Below, piece by piece: positions 29,390 through 37,575 of a stretch of 64,000 nucleotides of DNA. The DNA is taken from the NCBI RefSeq assembly GCF_001652915.1, contig NZ_BBQI01000030.1:57896-121895 (forward strand). The letters run 5' to 3'. A model generated the notes under the pieces. The model was not told the origin of the DNA. It searched no databases and saw nothing but the letters and a program-made list of their open reading frames with translations. The first letter of the stretch is position 1, and each line of letters begins with the position of its first letter. Made by a program: the position numbers and the translations under genes. This DNA comes from Cupriavidus sp. D384 (GTDB taxonomy: Bacteria > Pseudomonadota > Gammaproteobacteria > Burkholderiales > Burkholderiaceae).

Positions 29390-30397
29390 ATGGATGAGGG
29401 TCATCTTCGAGCATTAATGCTGCAGCACCCGATTATATCCAAGAAGAGCAGAGCGGAATCACCATTATGGACACTCCCGATATCGAATTTTTATGACAAC
29501 GCCAGAACTTTATTGTTTCTCAGGCAAAGTTTTTTCATAGAAGAGATCGCTGGCGAGGGAAAAACCATCATGATGAATGTCCTTCGTGAGCGGTTACCAA
29601 GAGATCTCAGCGAAATTCACGTACTCTCTTATAGAGGCTTAAATAGGGAAATATTTTCTCATGGTGGATTTGTGAGGGATTTGCTTTATACGGTTAATCA
29701 TGCTGCTCTTGATGGAAATTCATACGAATTAAGTCGGAGATTGATTAATGACATTGTGGCTTCTGCACTGGAGACTAATTGGAAGCTAATTGTGATGCTG
29801 GTTGACGAAGCGCAGGCCCTTCGTCCTATAGATTTCGGTTTTATCAAAGATCTGCATAATGAATTAGAAGAGGTGAGGATTGATTTCGTCGTGATTTGTT
29901 GTGGCGAGTCTCCAAAAATTCGTGAATTATTCAGAACCTTATCCAGTGAGCAGCAAATAGGCTGCCTGGATCGGTATTTTAGGCATCGGCTGAGACTCAG
30001 CGGATATGGATTGGAAGAGCTGCAAGATCTGCTTGAGGTGATCGACGTGAAAAGATGGCCGACGGATTTTGGACCAACATGGACAGAATTTTGTTTTCCA
30101 CTCGGATATGCCTCTGGCTTTCGCCTAGCTAATCAAGCCAGTTTATTTTGGCAGGCAATGAAGGAGGTACATCTTATAAGAGACGATAAAATATCAGAAC
30201 CAAGTCAAAATGGAAAATTGCTTTCGAGGCGTATTTTCGATGCTCTTGGGTTTTTAGCGTTTAAGGGTATGGATAAAGATTGCCCAAACTTCGAGTTTCC
30301 AAAGGAAGATTGGCAGAGTGCCGCTAAGTTTGCAGCTAAATCGGCCTGGGATGAAAAACCGGATGCCACGGATAGACCAGACTGCTCTCAAGCTTAG
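29390..30397 (+). CDS. TnsC/TniB-like AAA+ ATPase
   Basis: A 335-residue AAA+ protein. The Walker A region is EEIAGEGKTIMM (Lys near 58) and Walker B is LIVMLVDEAQAL (Asp-Glu near 139-140). TnsC-type ATPases link the target selector to the transposase. The ATG at 29390 is preferred because GGAG lies six bases upstream; a TTG at 29366, right after the tnsB stop, would add eight residues. The gene is followed at 2 bp by tniQ. Confidence 0.85.
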   Translation: MDEGHLRALMLQHPIISKKSRAESPLWTLPISNFYDNARTLLFLRQSFFIEEIAGEGKTIMMNVLRERLPRDLSEIHVLSYRGLNREIFSHGGFVRDLLYTVNHAALDGNSYELSRRLINDIVASALETNWKLIVMLVDEAQALRPIDFGFIKDLHNELEEVRIDFVVICCGESPKIRELFRTLSSEQQIGCLDRYFRHRLRLSGYGLEELQDLLEVIDVKRWPTDFGPTWTEFCFPLGYASGFRLANQASLFWQAMKEVHLIRDDKISEPSQNGKLLSRRIFDALGFLAFKGMDKDCPNFEFPKEDWQSAAKFAAKSAWDEKPDATDRPDCSQA

Positions 30398-30399
30398 GC

Positions 30400-31728
30400 A
30401 TGAAAGACGCTCACTGGTGCGGTGGTGGATTAGATTCGATACCAAATGAGTCTTCATTCGGGTATTTTCATCGGTTGTGTTGGCTGAATGCAGTTGGCAT
30501 GCAAGCCGCAATGAGGTTACTCGATGCTCCGAATTTTCCCACGCGCACGCAGACTTTTTTCGGCAAGCTGAAACGAATCCGCCATGTCATAGAGCGAGTT
30601 AACTTCAATAGTACTAGGTTTCCAGAGGAGCGTTCGCTGGTGGCTGGGGAGGTTTCAAATTTGTTGGGCGCCATTTTTACTAGTCGCCTTAGATTTTGTC
30701 CCGTTTGTTTGGAGTCCGGATATCACTCGATCTGGTTTCAGTGTAGCAAGTTAGCGCGATGCCCGATTCACAATGTTGATATACATGATCGTTGCATGAA
30801 GTGTAGTAGCCTTCTCTCCGATATAGGTATTTTGGAAAACTTCAGAGAGGCGCTTCATTGTCCGGTATGTCACTGTGCATTATCGGGGGCGCCCCTTAGT
30901 CCAGGAGTTTTTGTCGAAAGCTACCTCCACGAACATCGAACCCACGTAAAAATATATCGACAAGCATTCTCTACGTTGAATGAGTGGGTAGAGGATGTCT
31001 CCGCTCGCGGTGACAGTTGGATCGCCTACTCCAACGTCGAAATATGGGCCGCGGATGCGGAATGTGCCTTTGCGATTGCATGTGCGCTGGCAAAGCCTCC
31101 GGAGATATTGGAACGGCCATCATGCAACGGCGTAGCCCTGTTCTGGCAACGACATTTGGCGGGAAATATGTCATTCGTGCCTTTGTTTACTATTAGACGG
31201 CGCGAAGACGAGCTTATACGCGTTGTCTATTGCTGCACTTTGCGGCTTCTGCGTTCTTATGCTGCGGGTATTGCGAGCTCCGGGAGGGTTCCGCTGAAGC
31301 AATTTGTCGTCTTCAGGAAGGGCGACGGAATACAAGTCAGCACAGGGGATGCACGAGTACAGGCCTACCTGCTGCTACGCTATTTTGTGGAACAACCTGC
31401 CAATAGTGTTATCGCGCTTGATTCAGCAGTAGAACAGGTGTCGCCAAGTAGAGATTTGGGATGGTTTCTCTCCAGGGACGAGAACTCGAGAGCATCGACC
31501 CGAGCAGGAATTCTATTGGCGTATGCGACAATGCATCGTGCGATTCGAGAAGCAGCGACCTCCGGATTTGTGAAATGGGATCGTCTGATCGAACTGGTAC
31601 AAGGTGTCGTCATGGCCCATCAATACTCGGAGACTGTCGAGCGGGGAGTCGTAGTATTCCGGATGCCCGTGGGAATGCCTTTGGCTCCGTTTCGGCCTTT
31701 GCCGAATCTTCCCCGCATTTCTGCGTAA
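30400..31728 (+). CDS. tniQ: TniQ/TnsD-like target selector
   Basis: A 442-residue protein. A TniQ-type N-terminus (ESSFGYFHRLCWLN) leads to zinc-binding pairs C100-C103 (FCPVC), C121-H124 (RCPIH), C132-C135 (RCMKC) and C154-C157 (HCPVC). The C-terminal 280 residues are helical and of unclear homology. TniQ/TnsD proteins choose the insertion site. Only one such protein is present, so either a fixed attachment site or a lost second selector is possible. No CRISPR-Cas gene is near, which argues against an RNA-guided variant. Confidence 0.85.
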   Translation: MKDAHWCGGGLDSIPNESSFGYFHRLCWLNAVGMQAAMRLLDAPNFPTRTQTFFGKLKRIRHVIERVNFNSTRFPEERSLVAGEVSNLLGAIFTSRLRFCPVCLESGYHSIWFQCSKLARCPIHNVDIHDRCMKCSSLLSDIGILENFREALHCPVCHCALSGAPLSPGVFVESYLHEHRTHVKIYRQAFSTLNEWVEDVSARGDSWIAYSNVEIWAADAECAFAIACALAKPPEILERPSCNGVALFWQRHLAGNMSFVPLFTIRRREDELIRVVYCCTLRLLRSYAAGIASSGRVPLKQFVVFRKGDGIQVSTGDARVQAYLLLRYFVEQPANSVIALDSAVEQVSPSRDLGWFLSRDENSRASTRAGILLAYATMHRAIREAATSGFVKWDRLIELVQGVVMAHQYSETVERGVVVFRMPVGMPLAPFRPLPNLPRISA

Positions 31729-32286
31729 GAAATCTGAAATCGGGCATCGCACGGTGGTGGTCGGAGTCATGCGCCAACTCGCCAGCAGCGAAAGCACCTT
31801 GAAAGCGGGAAAGCCAGCACGCCCCTTATGATCCCGAGAGGGCGTGGTCGGACCTTCAACGGGCCGATATTTGAGGCTGTGTGGCCGAAGGAAGCACAGT
31901 TTAGACGTCCGGCCGTTTCTCATGAACTCGCCGGGCTTTGCGTCAGTGCCGCTGCAGCGTTTCGAGCTTCCTTGGCGGGTATCCGCCATCACTTTGTTTT
32001 CGTTGGAGGCAGGCTGGAACGAAAACTAGTTCCGGAGGTAGCGAATGTCACCCGATCGGCAGCGATGTCTTGCCTCGAACTGTTATGGATTCTGTGCGGG
32101 CCAGCTTCTCCAGGGCATACCGACCAGTAGGCCGAGTGCCCGATCAACTCTCGGCAACTGACCCAACGTTGGACATTGATCGGCGCTTTCAATGGCTGGA
32201 ACGCCGCCGCACGCTCCAATACGAGTGATTCTAAGAAAGCTGACGGTACATGCGACGTGAGCCACTCCGCGTACGCGCTGGTTGCG
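31729..32286. other. Unassigned stretch after tniQ
   Basis: Base composition turns GC-rich again just after the tniQ stop. Both strands have short frames, for example one on the minus strand over 31740-31990 with protein-like composition, but I recognise none. No mirror copy of the left-flank repeats was found here, so the right end of the Tn7-like element is not located. Confidence 0.4.
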
Positions 32287-32565
32287 CTAGCGTAATTCGT
32301 ATTGTGCAGAGCCGGTCCAACCCTGTGCATGGGAGCACGTGCGATACAACTTGTTGCCTCGGATTTCATATTGAGGAACTGCGCTCCAGCTGTCTGCATG
32401 CGACACGGTACGGTACACCTTATCGCCACGGATCTCATACTGAGGCAGGCCAGTTCAACCGCTAACATGGGACACCGCCCGGTAGACCTTGTTGTCGCGA
32501 ATCTCGTATTGCGGGAGGCCAGTCCAGCCATCGACGTGGCTCACCGTTCGGTAGCTTTTTGCCAT
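32287..32565 (-). pseudogene. Four-repeat 92-residue protein with one nonsense codon
   Basis: Read on the minus strand from an ATG at 32565, the frame encodes four tandem units of 23 residues with the pattern YRTVSHxxGWTGLPQYEIRG followed by NK. It ends at TAG 32287-32289. In unit 2 the conserved Trp codon of GWTGLP is TGA (32455-32457), which breaks the frame, while all four units stay in register. A closed four-bladed beta propeller or flower-like fold is a natural guess for four 23-residue blades. The ORF begins 70 bp after the stop of the nuclease-SAVED gene on the same strand, so it may have been its partner. I do not recognise a named family. Confidence 0.6.
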
Positions 32566-32635
32566 CACTTTCGCCAGATATGTCCCACACCAAAGCCACA
32601 TCGGCCCAGTCATTCGGCAATGCCTGACGCGCGTG

Positions 32636-34183
32636 CTAGGTCGGGAGCGTCAGGGAGGCTTGATAGCCGCCGCCAAACGCGCCCTCGAAGTCATACTCAT
32701 ACAAGGTTGTTCGTCCCATACCCGGCTGACGCTGGCCCAGGAAGAACGTAAAGGCGTTGGGCGCCGCAATAAAAATATGCATTGGAGGTTTCACGTCCTT
32801 CCGCTCCATATTGATGCGCTGAACCAAGGCTTCGGCGAGTTCGAAAGCGTGCCTGCCGCTTGCGACCGACTGCGCTCCCGATCCGCACGACGGTTTCGCG
32901 ACTAATAGCTTGCTGACGCCAGGCAAGGCGGTGGCAATATAGCCGCGCACCGCGTCGGGAATATCGTGGGTGAGCGCAACAGCCACGGCCATCTCTCCTG
33001 ACTCTGACGTCAAGTCTTCCACTTCAAAGTTCCACGTCGGCCAGTCTGGATTGGTGAAAGTGTCCGTCGCGCTCCAGCTTTGCCGGTCGATCGTACGCTG
33101 CTCGATTTCCACGTGCCGTCCAGACTTGATGTTGACGACGGACCCAGCGGCAAACGCCAGCGTCAAGTGGGCGTCTAGCGCCAGGAGTAACGGTTGCGGT
33201 TCGCGCGCCGCGTCAATGAGAAAGCGCTTGAGCGCGGGGTACAGGTTGCCGGTCCAATCTTGCTGGTCGCGAATGGCCCGATCGTTGAAATACGGTATCA
33301 AGTCCAGGACGGTGCTGCATCGTTCCTCTAGTCGGTCGAACGCGTGCTCGAACGACTTGACACCCACTAGTGTCCTTGGAGAGTTCCTTTTCGCAAACAG
33401 ATTCTCGCGCTGGCAGGCGTCCCGAAAGGTGTCCCGCGTGAACTCGAGGCGACCCTGGGCGAGCCATTGGAAGACGATGTCGTCATACCGGAAGCTACTC
33501 TCGTTCAGCGGTATGCGAAGCAGTCCCCGGTTCTCGAAGTGCATGTCCAACAGTTCGCGGAGGTCATCCAGCGATGTGGAGTCGGTGTCGAGCGAAAGCG
33601 TGCGGGCCAGTAGACGCAATTCGGCATCGTCGATGCCCAGATGTTCCCGCCACAGTTTCCGGATCCGGCCTGTCGCCGACGCATCGGTCTTCGTGCCAAA
33701 CAACTGCTCCAGGCGAATGGCTTTGTGACGCTGATGGATAAGGGGTCGGAGCGGGTCGGTCTGCGCGATCCGCCAGTTGGTTAGCAATTTGAATCGGACC
33801 CCGATCCCGTCTTTCGCGTGGGCGTGCTGAGCATTTCGGGCCCGCTGAAGAAAGGAAAAACGATTGGCGTTGATCCACTCGGGATCTATGAGGTCGCTAT
33901 GTCCGAAGTCGCTTACCGAAACGTGCCACTTGCATTGCGTGTACTCCCGCAGGATTGGTTTTCCTTCTGGGTCATTTGGTGCACGGCTGGGGTCATATTC
34001 CACCCATACGTCGTCGAAGCCTTTGGGACCGGATTCGAAACCCACGCGAATGACGGGGCTGTTAGGGTCAAGCAGGCAAACGGCCTTGCGCCAGAAAATC
34101 CGGGCCTGGAAGTTGTCGCCGTCCCGACGCACAGGCGCTTTAGTTATCGGCAGTCGATAGCTGACGCGCGGCGGGACATGCAT
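32636..34183 (-). CDS. Nuclease-SAVED protein, Cap4-like CBASS effector
   Basis: The 515-residue product has two parts. At the N-terminus, VIRVGFESGPKGFDDVWVEY (E50, D57-D58) and YTQCKWHVSV (Q83-x-K85) fit a PD-(D/E)XK nuclease with a QxK motif, as in DUF4297/Cap4 enzymes. The C-terminal 150 residues match the SAVED domain: MAVAVALTHDIPDAVRGYI, LLVAKPSCGSGAQSVASG and MHIFIAAPNAFTFFLG. SAVED binds cyclic oligonucleotides and triggers the nuclease against phage-infected cells. No CD-NTase gene is in the window; upstream DNA is IS debris. The start is uncertain: Met codons at 34183, 34225 and 34270 are in frame and none has a clear ribosome site, so the 5' end may be rearranged. Confidence 0.75.
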   Translation of the reverse strand: MHVPPRVSYRLPITKAPVRRDGDNFQARIFWRKAVCLLDPNSPVIRVGFESGPKGFDDVWVEYDPSRAPNDPEGKPILREYTQCKWHVSVSDFGHSDLIDPEWINANRFSFLQRARNAQHAHAKDGIGVRFKLLTNWRIAQTDPLRPLIHQRHKAIRLEQLFGTKTDASATGRIRKLWREHLGIDDAELRLLARTLSLDTDSTSLDDLRELLDMHFENRGLLRIPLNESSFRYDDIVFQWLAQGRLEFTRDTFRDACQRENLFAKRNSPRTLVGVKSFEHAFDRLEERCSTVLDLIPYFNDRAIRDQQDWTGNLYPALKRFLIDAAREPQPLLLALDAHLTLAFAAGSVVNIKSGRHVEIEQRTIDRQSWSATDTFTNPDWPTWNFEVEDLTSESGEMAVAVALTHDIPDAVRGYIATALPGVSKLLVAKPSCGSGAQSVASGRHAFELAEALVQRINMERKDVKPPMHIFIAAPNAFTFFLGQRQPGMGRTTLYEYDFEGAFGGGYQASLTLPT

Positions 34184-34289
34184 CCGCATCGATGCCGTAG
34201 CCCAGCAAATGCAGGGCCGCGGCATGGATCGACGCGTGTTCGTTCGATATAGCTCCCGCGAAGCTTCCATAATTGCGAACTTACGATAA

Positions 34290-34321
34290 TTTCGATTATG
34301 GAAGGGCTTCCATAATCGAAA
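34290..34321. repeat. Perfect 15-bp inverted repeat, 2-bp centre
   Basis: TTTCGATTATGGAAG (34290-34304), GG, then its exact complement (34307-34321). A further CTTCCATAAT at 34264-34273 is inverted to the left arm. It lies exactly where IS66 homology begins and just upstream of the SAVED gene. It may be a recombination junction, an operator or a small hairpin. Confidence 0.7.
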
Positions 34322-34577
34322 GGCATGGCTCTTCGCAGACACCGTGGCCGGCGCCAAGGCAAGCGCCATGATCTATAGCCTGATGCTGACGTGCCGGGCC
34401 TGTGACGTCGAGCCATATGCCTATCTGCTCCACGTGCTCACAGAGTTGCCACAGCGAACGCCAGACGCCGACATCAGCGACCTGTTGCCGTTCAGCTTCG
34501 CCCCGCCGAAAGCCGCCCCGCCGCATCCTGCCTGAATACGCTCGTCGCACTCAAGGTGTGCCGAAACTGGCGCTTAC
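34314..34577 (+). mobile_element. IS66-family remnant: transposase C-terminus and right end
   Basis: The frame ending at 34535 reads WLFADTVAGAKASAMIYSL, then EPYAYLLHVLTELPQR and DLLPFSF, the C-terminus of IS66 TnpC. About 40 bp later the sequence ends in CGCTTAC (34571-34577), the complement of the GTAAGCG terminus known for IS66 elements. Everything upstream of about 34314 is missing. The terminus abuts the ISKra4-type transposase frame, so the element had inserted into that gene. Confidence 0.75.
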
Positions 34578-35777
34578 GATGGGCAAGCCCTTTCGATGCC
34601 GGGCGCCATAGTTGACCAACGTAGACGCGTTGCTCCGCAGGTACCCGCAGACCTTATCTAGATTCCACCACAGCGTACTGAATTCATACCCCGCTCTGGT
34701 CAGGAGCTGCGCGTCCAATGCCTTGATGCGCTCCAACGCTTTGCGGCCCTTGCCATGCCACGCGAGCCACTTGGCGTGCGTGATTTCGGTCTCTATCGAC
34801 TCTCGTTCCAGTGAATCGATAACCTTACTGCCGAACACGGAACGCTGCGCCGCTTTGAACTTCATAGCGATGTGGAACCAATCGAGAATCCTGCCGCGTG
34901 CGAGCTGACTGCCCCGGATGGTCTTCTCAAATTCACCGGCGTCGTCGCTGATCACGGTAACGCGCTCGTCGGTCGCCACACCGTTTCGAGTGAGAAATTG
35001 ATCCAGCCGCGCTACTGCCGAGGTAACTTCCCGGTGCACATAGGCATAGAACTTTGGCGGCCTGTCGGTGAACGTCGCTCGTCCAGCGATGAGGTTGACA
35101 TGTCGGCCAAGGCCCCTCACCGAGTCGCAATGCCGCAACCACGCCGAGTCAACGCTCACGGTCGCGACATGGCTGGATTCGCGAACCTGGACGCCTCCGT
35201 CGAAAGGGGGCAGCTTCGCAATATCACGCTCGATGTCAGCGTCGAGTTGCTTTCCGATAGCACGAATCCGATTTCGAGTGCCGCTGAACGAAATGCCCTT
35301 GTCCAGAGGCAGTATTTCCTTCAGCATCGCCGTGGCCTGCCGATATGGCAGATGGCTTGCCCACTTCGCCTGGAGGTATTCCAGCTCTGGCGTGGCGCGA
35401 TTAGTCAGCGCTTTAGACAAGGGATGGATCACGGATCGTGGCGTCGGCACAGTCCGTTGGCAAGCACACGACCACAGCCTCGGACTGTTCACCATCACCT
35501 TGCCATACACCGTGCGCACCACCGTCGAGCGCTGGTCCTTGTGGCTCAAAGCCGCCCCGCAACTCCTGCAATGAGTCTGGCCCGAAAGCCATCCCGCGAC
35601 TTGTTTCGAAACCAGCTCGGTCTGAACCTTGGCCAACAGCGAGCGGCCCTCCGCGAGGGTCAGGCCCAGATCCGCAAGACTACCGTCACGGCGCTCGATC
35701 ACTGCCAAAACGCCCTCACCGGCATGGCCAATATCGCTGCCCTCGTCCGCCAACCTGGCTTCGATGATCAACCGCAT
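34578..35777 (-). pseudogene. ISKra4-family transposase, C-terminus cut off
   Basis: About 400 residues of an ISKra4-type transposase (MRLIIEARLADEG start; zinc-like HCRSCGAALSHK; core VATVSVDSAWLRHCDSV, VTVISDDAGEFEK and RILDWFHIAMKF). The family normally continues past NYGARHRKGLPI with a motif containing two further helices. Here the frame runs into the terminus of an IS66 element after that point and stops at 34551. It is therefore interrupted and probably inactive. The 3' end of the IS has been lost with the left part of IS66. Confidence 0.8.
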
Positions 35778-36099
35778 GGCTTGCTCCCACCGTTGCGATA
35801 CCGATCAGCCTAGTTCACATACAACCGGCGCGGTGCCTAAGCGGCACTTTCTTGGTGTCCTCCCCAACCTTTGCACGCTCTCCAACGGATAGCGAGAAGA
35901 TGTTGTTCGAGCGTGAGAAACGCAAATACAATGCGATGCATAGGCCAGTCTGTTCTGGTTGTCGTGTGGCGCCTGGAAAACATCGCACGATATCAGAGCA
36001 GTACTGGCCTTCCTTATGTCCGTTGCGTCTCGCGCTGATTGCGGAGATGTTCAGAAAATCGCCCCAGCCGTTCGCGGGATAAACGGCCCTCCCCAAACC
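35778..36099. other. Intergenic between IS remnants
   Basis: 322 bp between the ISKra4-type 5' end and the ISL3 fragment. No gene is recognised. The part next to 35778 should include the ISKra4 left end, but no clear terminal repeat could be matched. Confidence 0.4.
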
Positions 36100-36243
36100 T
36101 CAGATTGCGCGGGACGTAACAACCCGCAGCCGCAGAAGCTCGATATTGGCGCGGCCATACATTTGGCGCTTGAGGAGCTTGAGCCTGTTGACATGACCCT
36201 CCGTCTGGCCATTGCTCCATTGCAGCCTGACACGCGCGGTGGA
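36100..36243 (-). pseudogene. ISL3-family transposase C-terminal fragment
   Basis: On the minus strand the frame reads LQWSNGQTEGHVNRLKLLKR followed by QMYGRANIELLRLRV and a TGA at 36100-36102. This is the hallmark end of ISL3 transposases (WSNGQxEGxxxRLKxxKRQM). Only about 45 residues remain. It lies 22 bp beyond the stop of the hydroxylase-SRPBCC gene. Confidence 0.8.
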
Positions 36244-36264
36244 GCCTGCATGCCCCCATGCCCT

Positions 36265-37410
36265 TCATGTCGCCTGTTTGGAAGCACAATCCGTTTCTGC
36301 CGCGGGAAGAACACTCTCGGAGACGCTGCGCAGCTTGTGAAGCAAGGCAACAGAGTCGCGCTCAATTCGCTTACGCAAAACCAGCCGATCAGCCATGCGG
36401 GCCACCACACTGGAAAACCGATACTCCAGCGTCCGCACGAAGCGCGTGCCAGTGGCTGTGCCGATGCACTCATACGTGACGAACATCTCAAGACCCCGGT
36501 TGCCACGGGCCCGGGTTCGCCAGAGCCGATCCGGAAGACTTTCCACGACTTCCCACTGCAACTTGCCTGCACGGCCGCCGACGTACGCAAAGTGGCTCCC
36601 AACCGGCAGCGACCCTCCCTGCCCGGTGATCGCTACGTGGTAAGGATGCCACTCGTGCCAACGAAGCGGAGTACTCACGTAGGCCAGTACCTGGCTTGGC
36701 GTCCGGGCGATATCAATGGAATGCTGCATCTTGACGGTGGGGACCAGGCTCTCGCTTGCTTCTTCGGGCTCCCAATGAAGGGTTCCATAGATCCAGTCCC
36801 ACAGTGGAAACACTACGGCGAAGTTCTTGGTCTGCATCAGGTCACGGCGGTGATGCAACTCATGCAACCGCCGCATGTGGCGAATCCACGGCAGGCGACA
36901 GATCGGATTCTGCGGCGGGAGGTGCTCGCAGGCATGAAAGATCTCGTAGCTGAGATAGCCGCCCAGTAGCGTGGCGGCAAACAGCGCAGCGACGTTCGCA
37001 TTGACCAGGCCGATGATCGACCAAGCGAGCAGCGCGCCAATGCTGTAGACAACGATCAGCCATGCCGGGAACAGAATCACCCGCCAGTCCTTGGCGAACT
37101 CGTAGCGCATCTGGTCATCTGCGAAAAAACTATGATGGTCGCCCGTGTGGCGCTGGTAGAACGCCTTCGCGAATCGCTTCTTGTTGTGCCCGAGACCCTT
37201 ATGGGTGCGGTACTCGCCACTGCTGTAGAAAATTAAGGTGGCCGGCACAGTTAGCCACTCCACCGCGCTGACGTGGTCCAACTTGTTCAGCAAGAAGAGG
37301 ATCAAGGTCACGCCGAAAACAAGAACGAAGCCAGCATGCAGCCAGGGGTTGTAGTAAGGCGAAATGTTCGCCCGGTATTTCTTCCGGAAGGTTTGGGTAT
37401 CAAAAGACAT
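36265..37410 (-). CDS. Fatty acid hydroxylase-SRPBCC fusion
   Basis: A 381-residue protein with two domains. The N-terminal 230 residues are a fatty-acid-hydroxylase/sterol-desaturase membrane domain, with hydrophobic pairs near 25-45, 50-65 and 115-155. The di-iron histidines fall in EYRTHKGLGH, YQRHTGDHHSF, FHACEH and LHELHHRRD. The C-terminal 150 residues (KMQHSIDIARTPSQVLAYV, WHEWHPYHVAI, YECIGTATGTRFVRTLEYRF) resemble an SRPBCC/polyketide-cyclase lipid-binding fold. The fusion suggests a membrane oxygenase with its own hydrophobic-ligand domain; substrate unknown. It is divergent from a LysR gene across 165 bp, which probably controls it. Confidence 0.82.
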   Translation of the reverse strand: MSFDTQTFRKKYRANISPYYNPWLHAGFVLVFGVTLILFLLNKLDHVSAVEWLTVPATLIFYSSGEYRTHKGLGHNKKRFAKAFYQRHTGDHHSFFADDQMRYEFAKDWRVILFPAWLIVVYSIGALLAWSIIGLVNANVAALFAATLLGGYLSYEIFHACEHLPPQNPICRLPWIRHMRRLHELHHRRDLMQTKNFAVVFPLWDWIYGTLHWEPEEASESLVPTVKMQHSIDIARTPSQVLAYVSTPLRWHEWHPYHVAITGQGGSLPVGSHFAYVGGRAGKLQWEVVESLPDRLWRTRARGNRGLEMFVTYECIGTATGTRFVRTLEYRFSSVVARMADRLVLRKRIERDSVALLHKLRSVSESVLPAAETDCASKQAT

Positions 37411-37575
37411 GATCGGCTCTCAAAGACTGTTGCGCTGTCGGGCTCGCGATACGTGGCCAGTTCCGCCAAGCCCCCGCGGACCTTTCTGACGTCTGGCGCC
37501 AGTAGGTCGCTTGGTGTTGTAGTCTATTGGTGCGATCATTTTCATTCCAATGGATATTGATGATGAGAATTATTG

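Noticed and set aside
26121..32286. CRISPR-associated (RNA-guided) Tn7-like transposon
   Set aside because: No cas genes, repeats or spacers lie in or around the module. A TniQ gene alone is not evidence for guidance.
32455..32457. In-frame TGA as a selenocysteine or recoded Trp codon
   Set aside because: The other three repeat units encode Trp with TGG at this position and no SECIS-like element or recoding code is evident, so a nonsense mutation is simpler.
36014..36602. Minus-strand frames around 36.0-36.6 kb taken as genes
   Set aside because: They overlap the hydroxylase-SRPBCC gene or the ISL3 fragment in other frames and show no independent motif.
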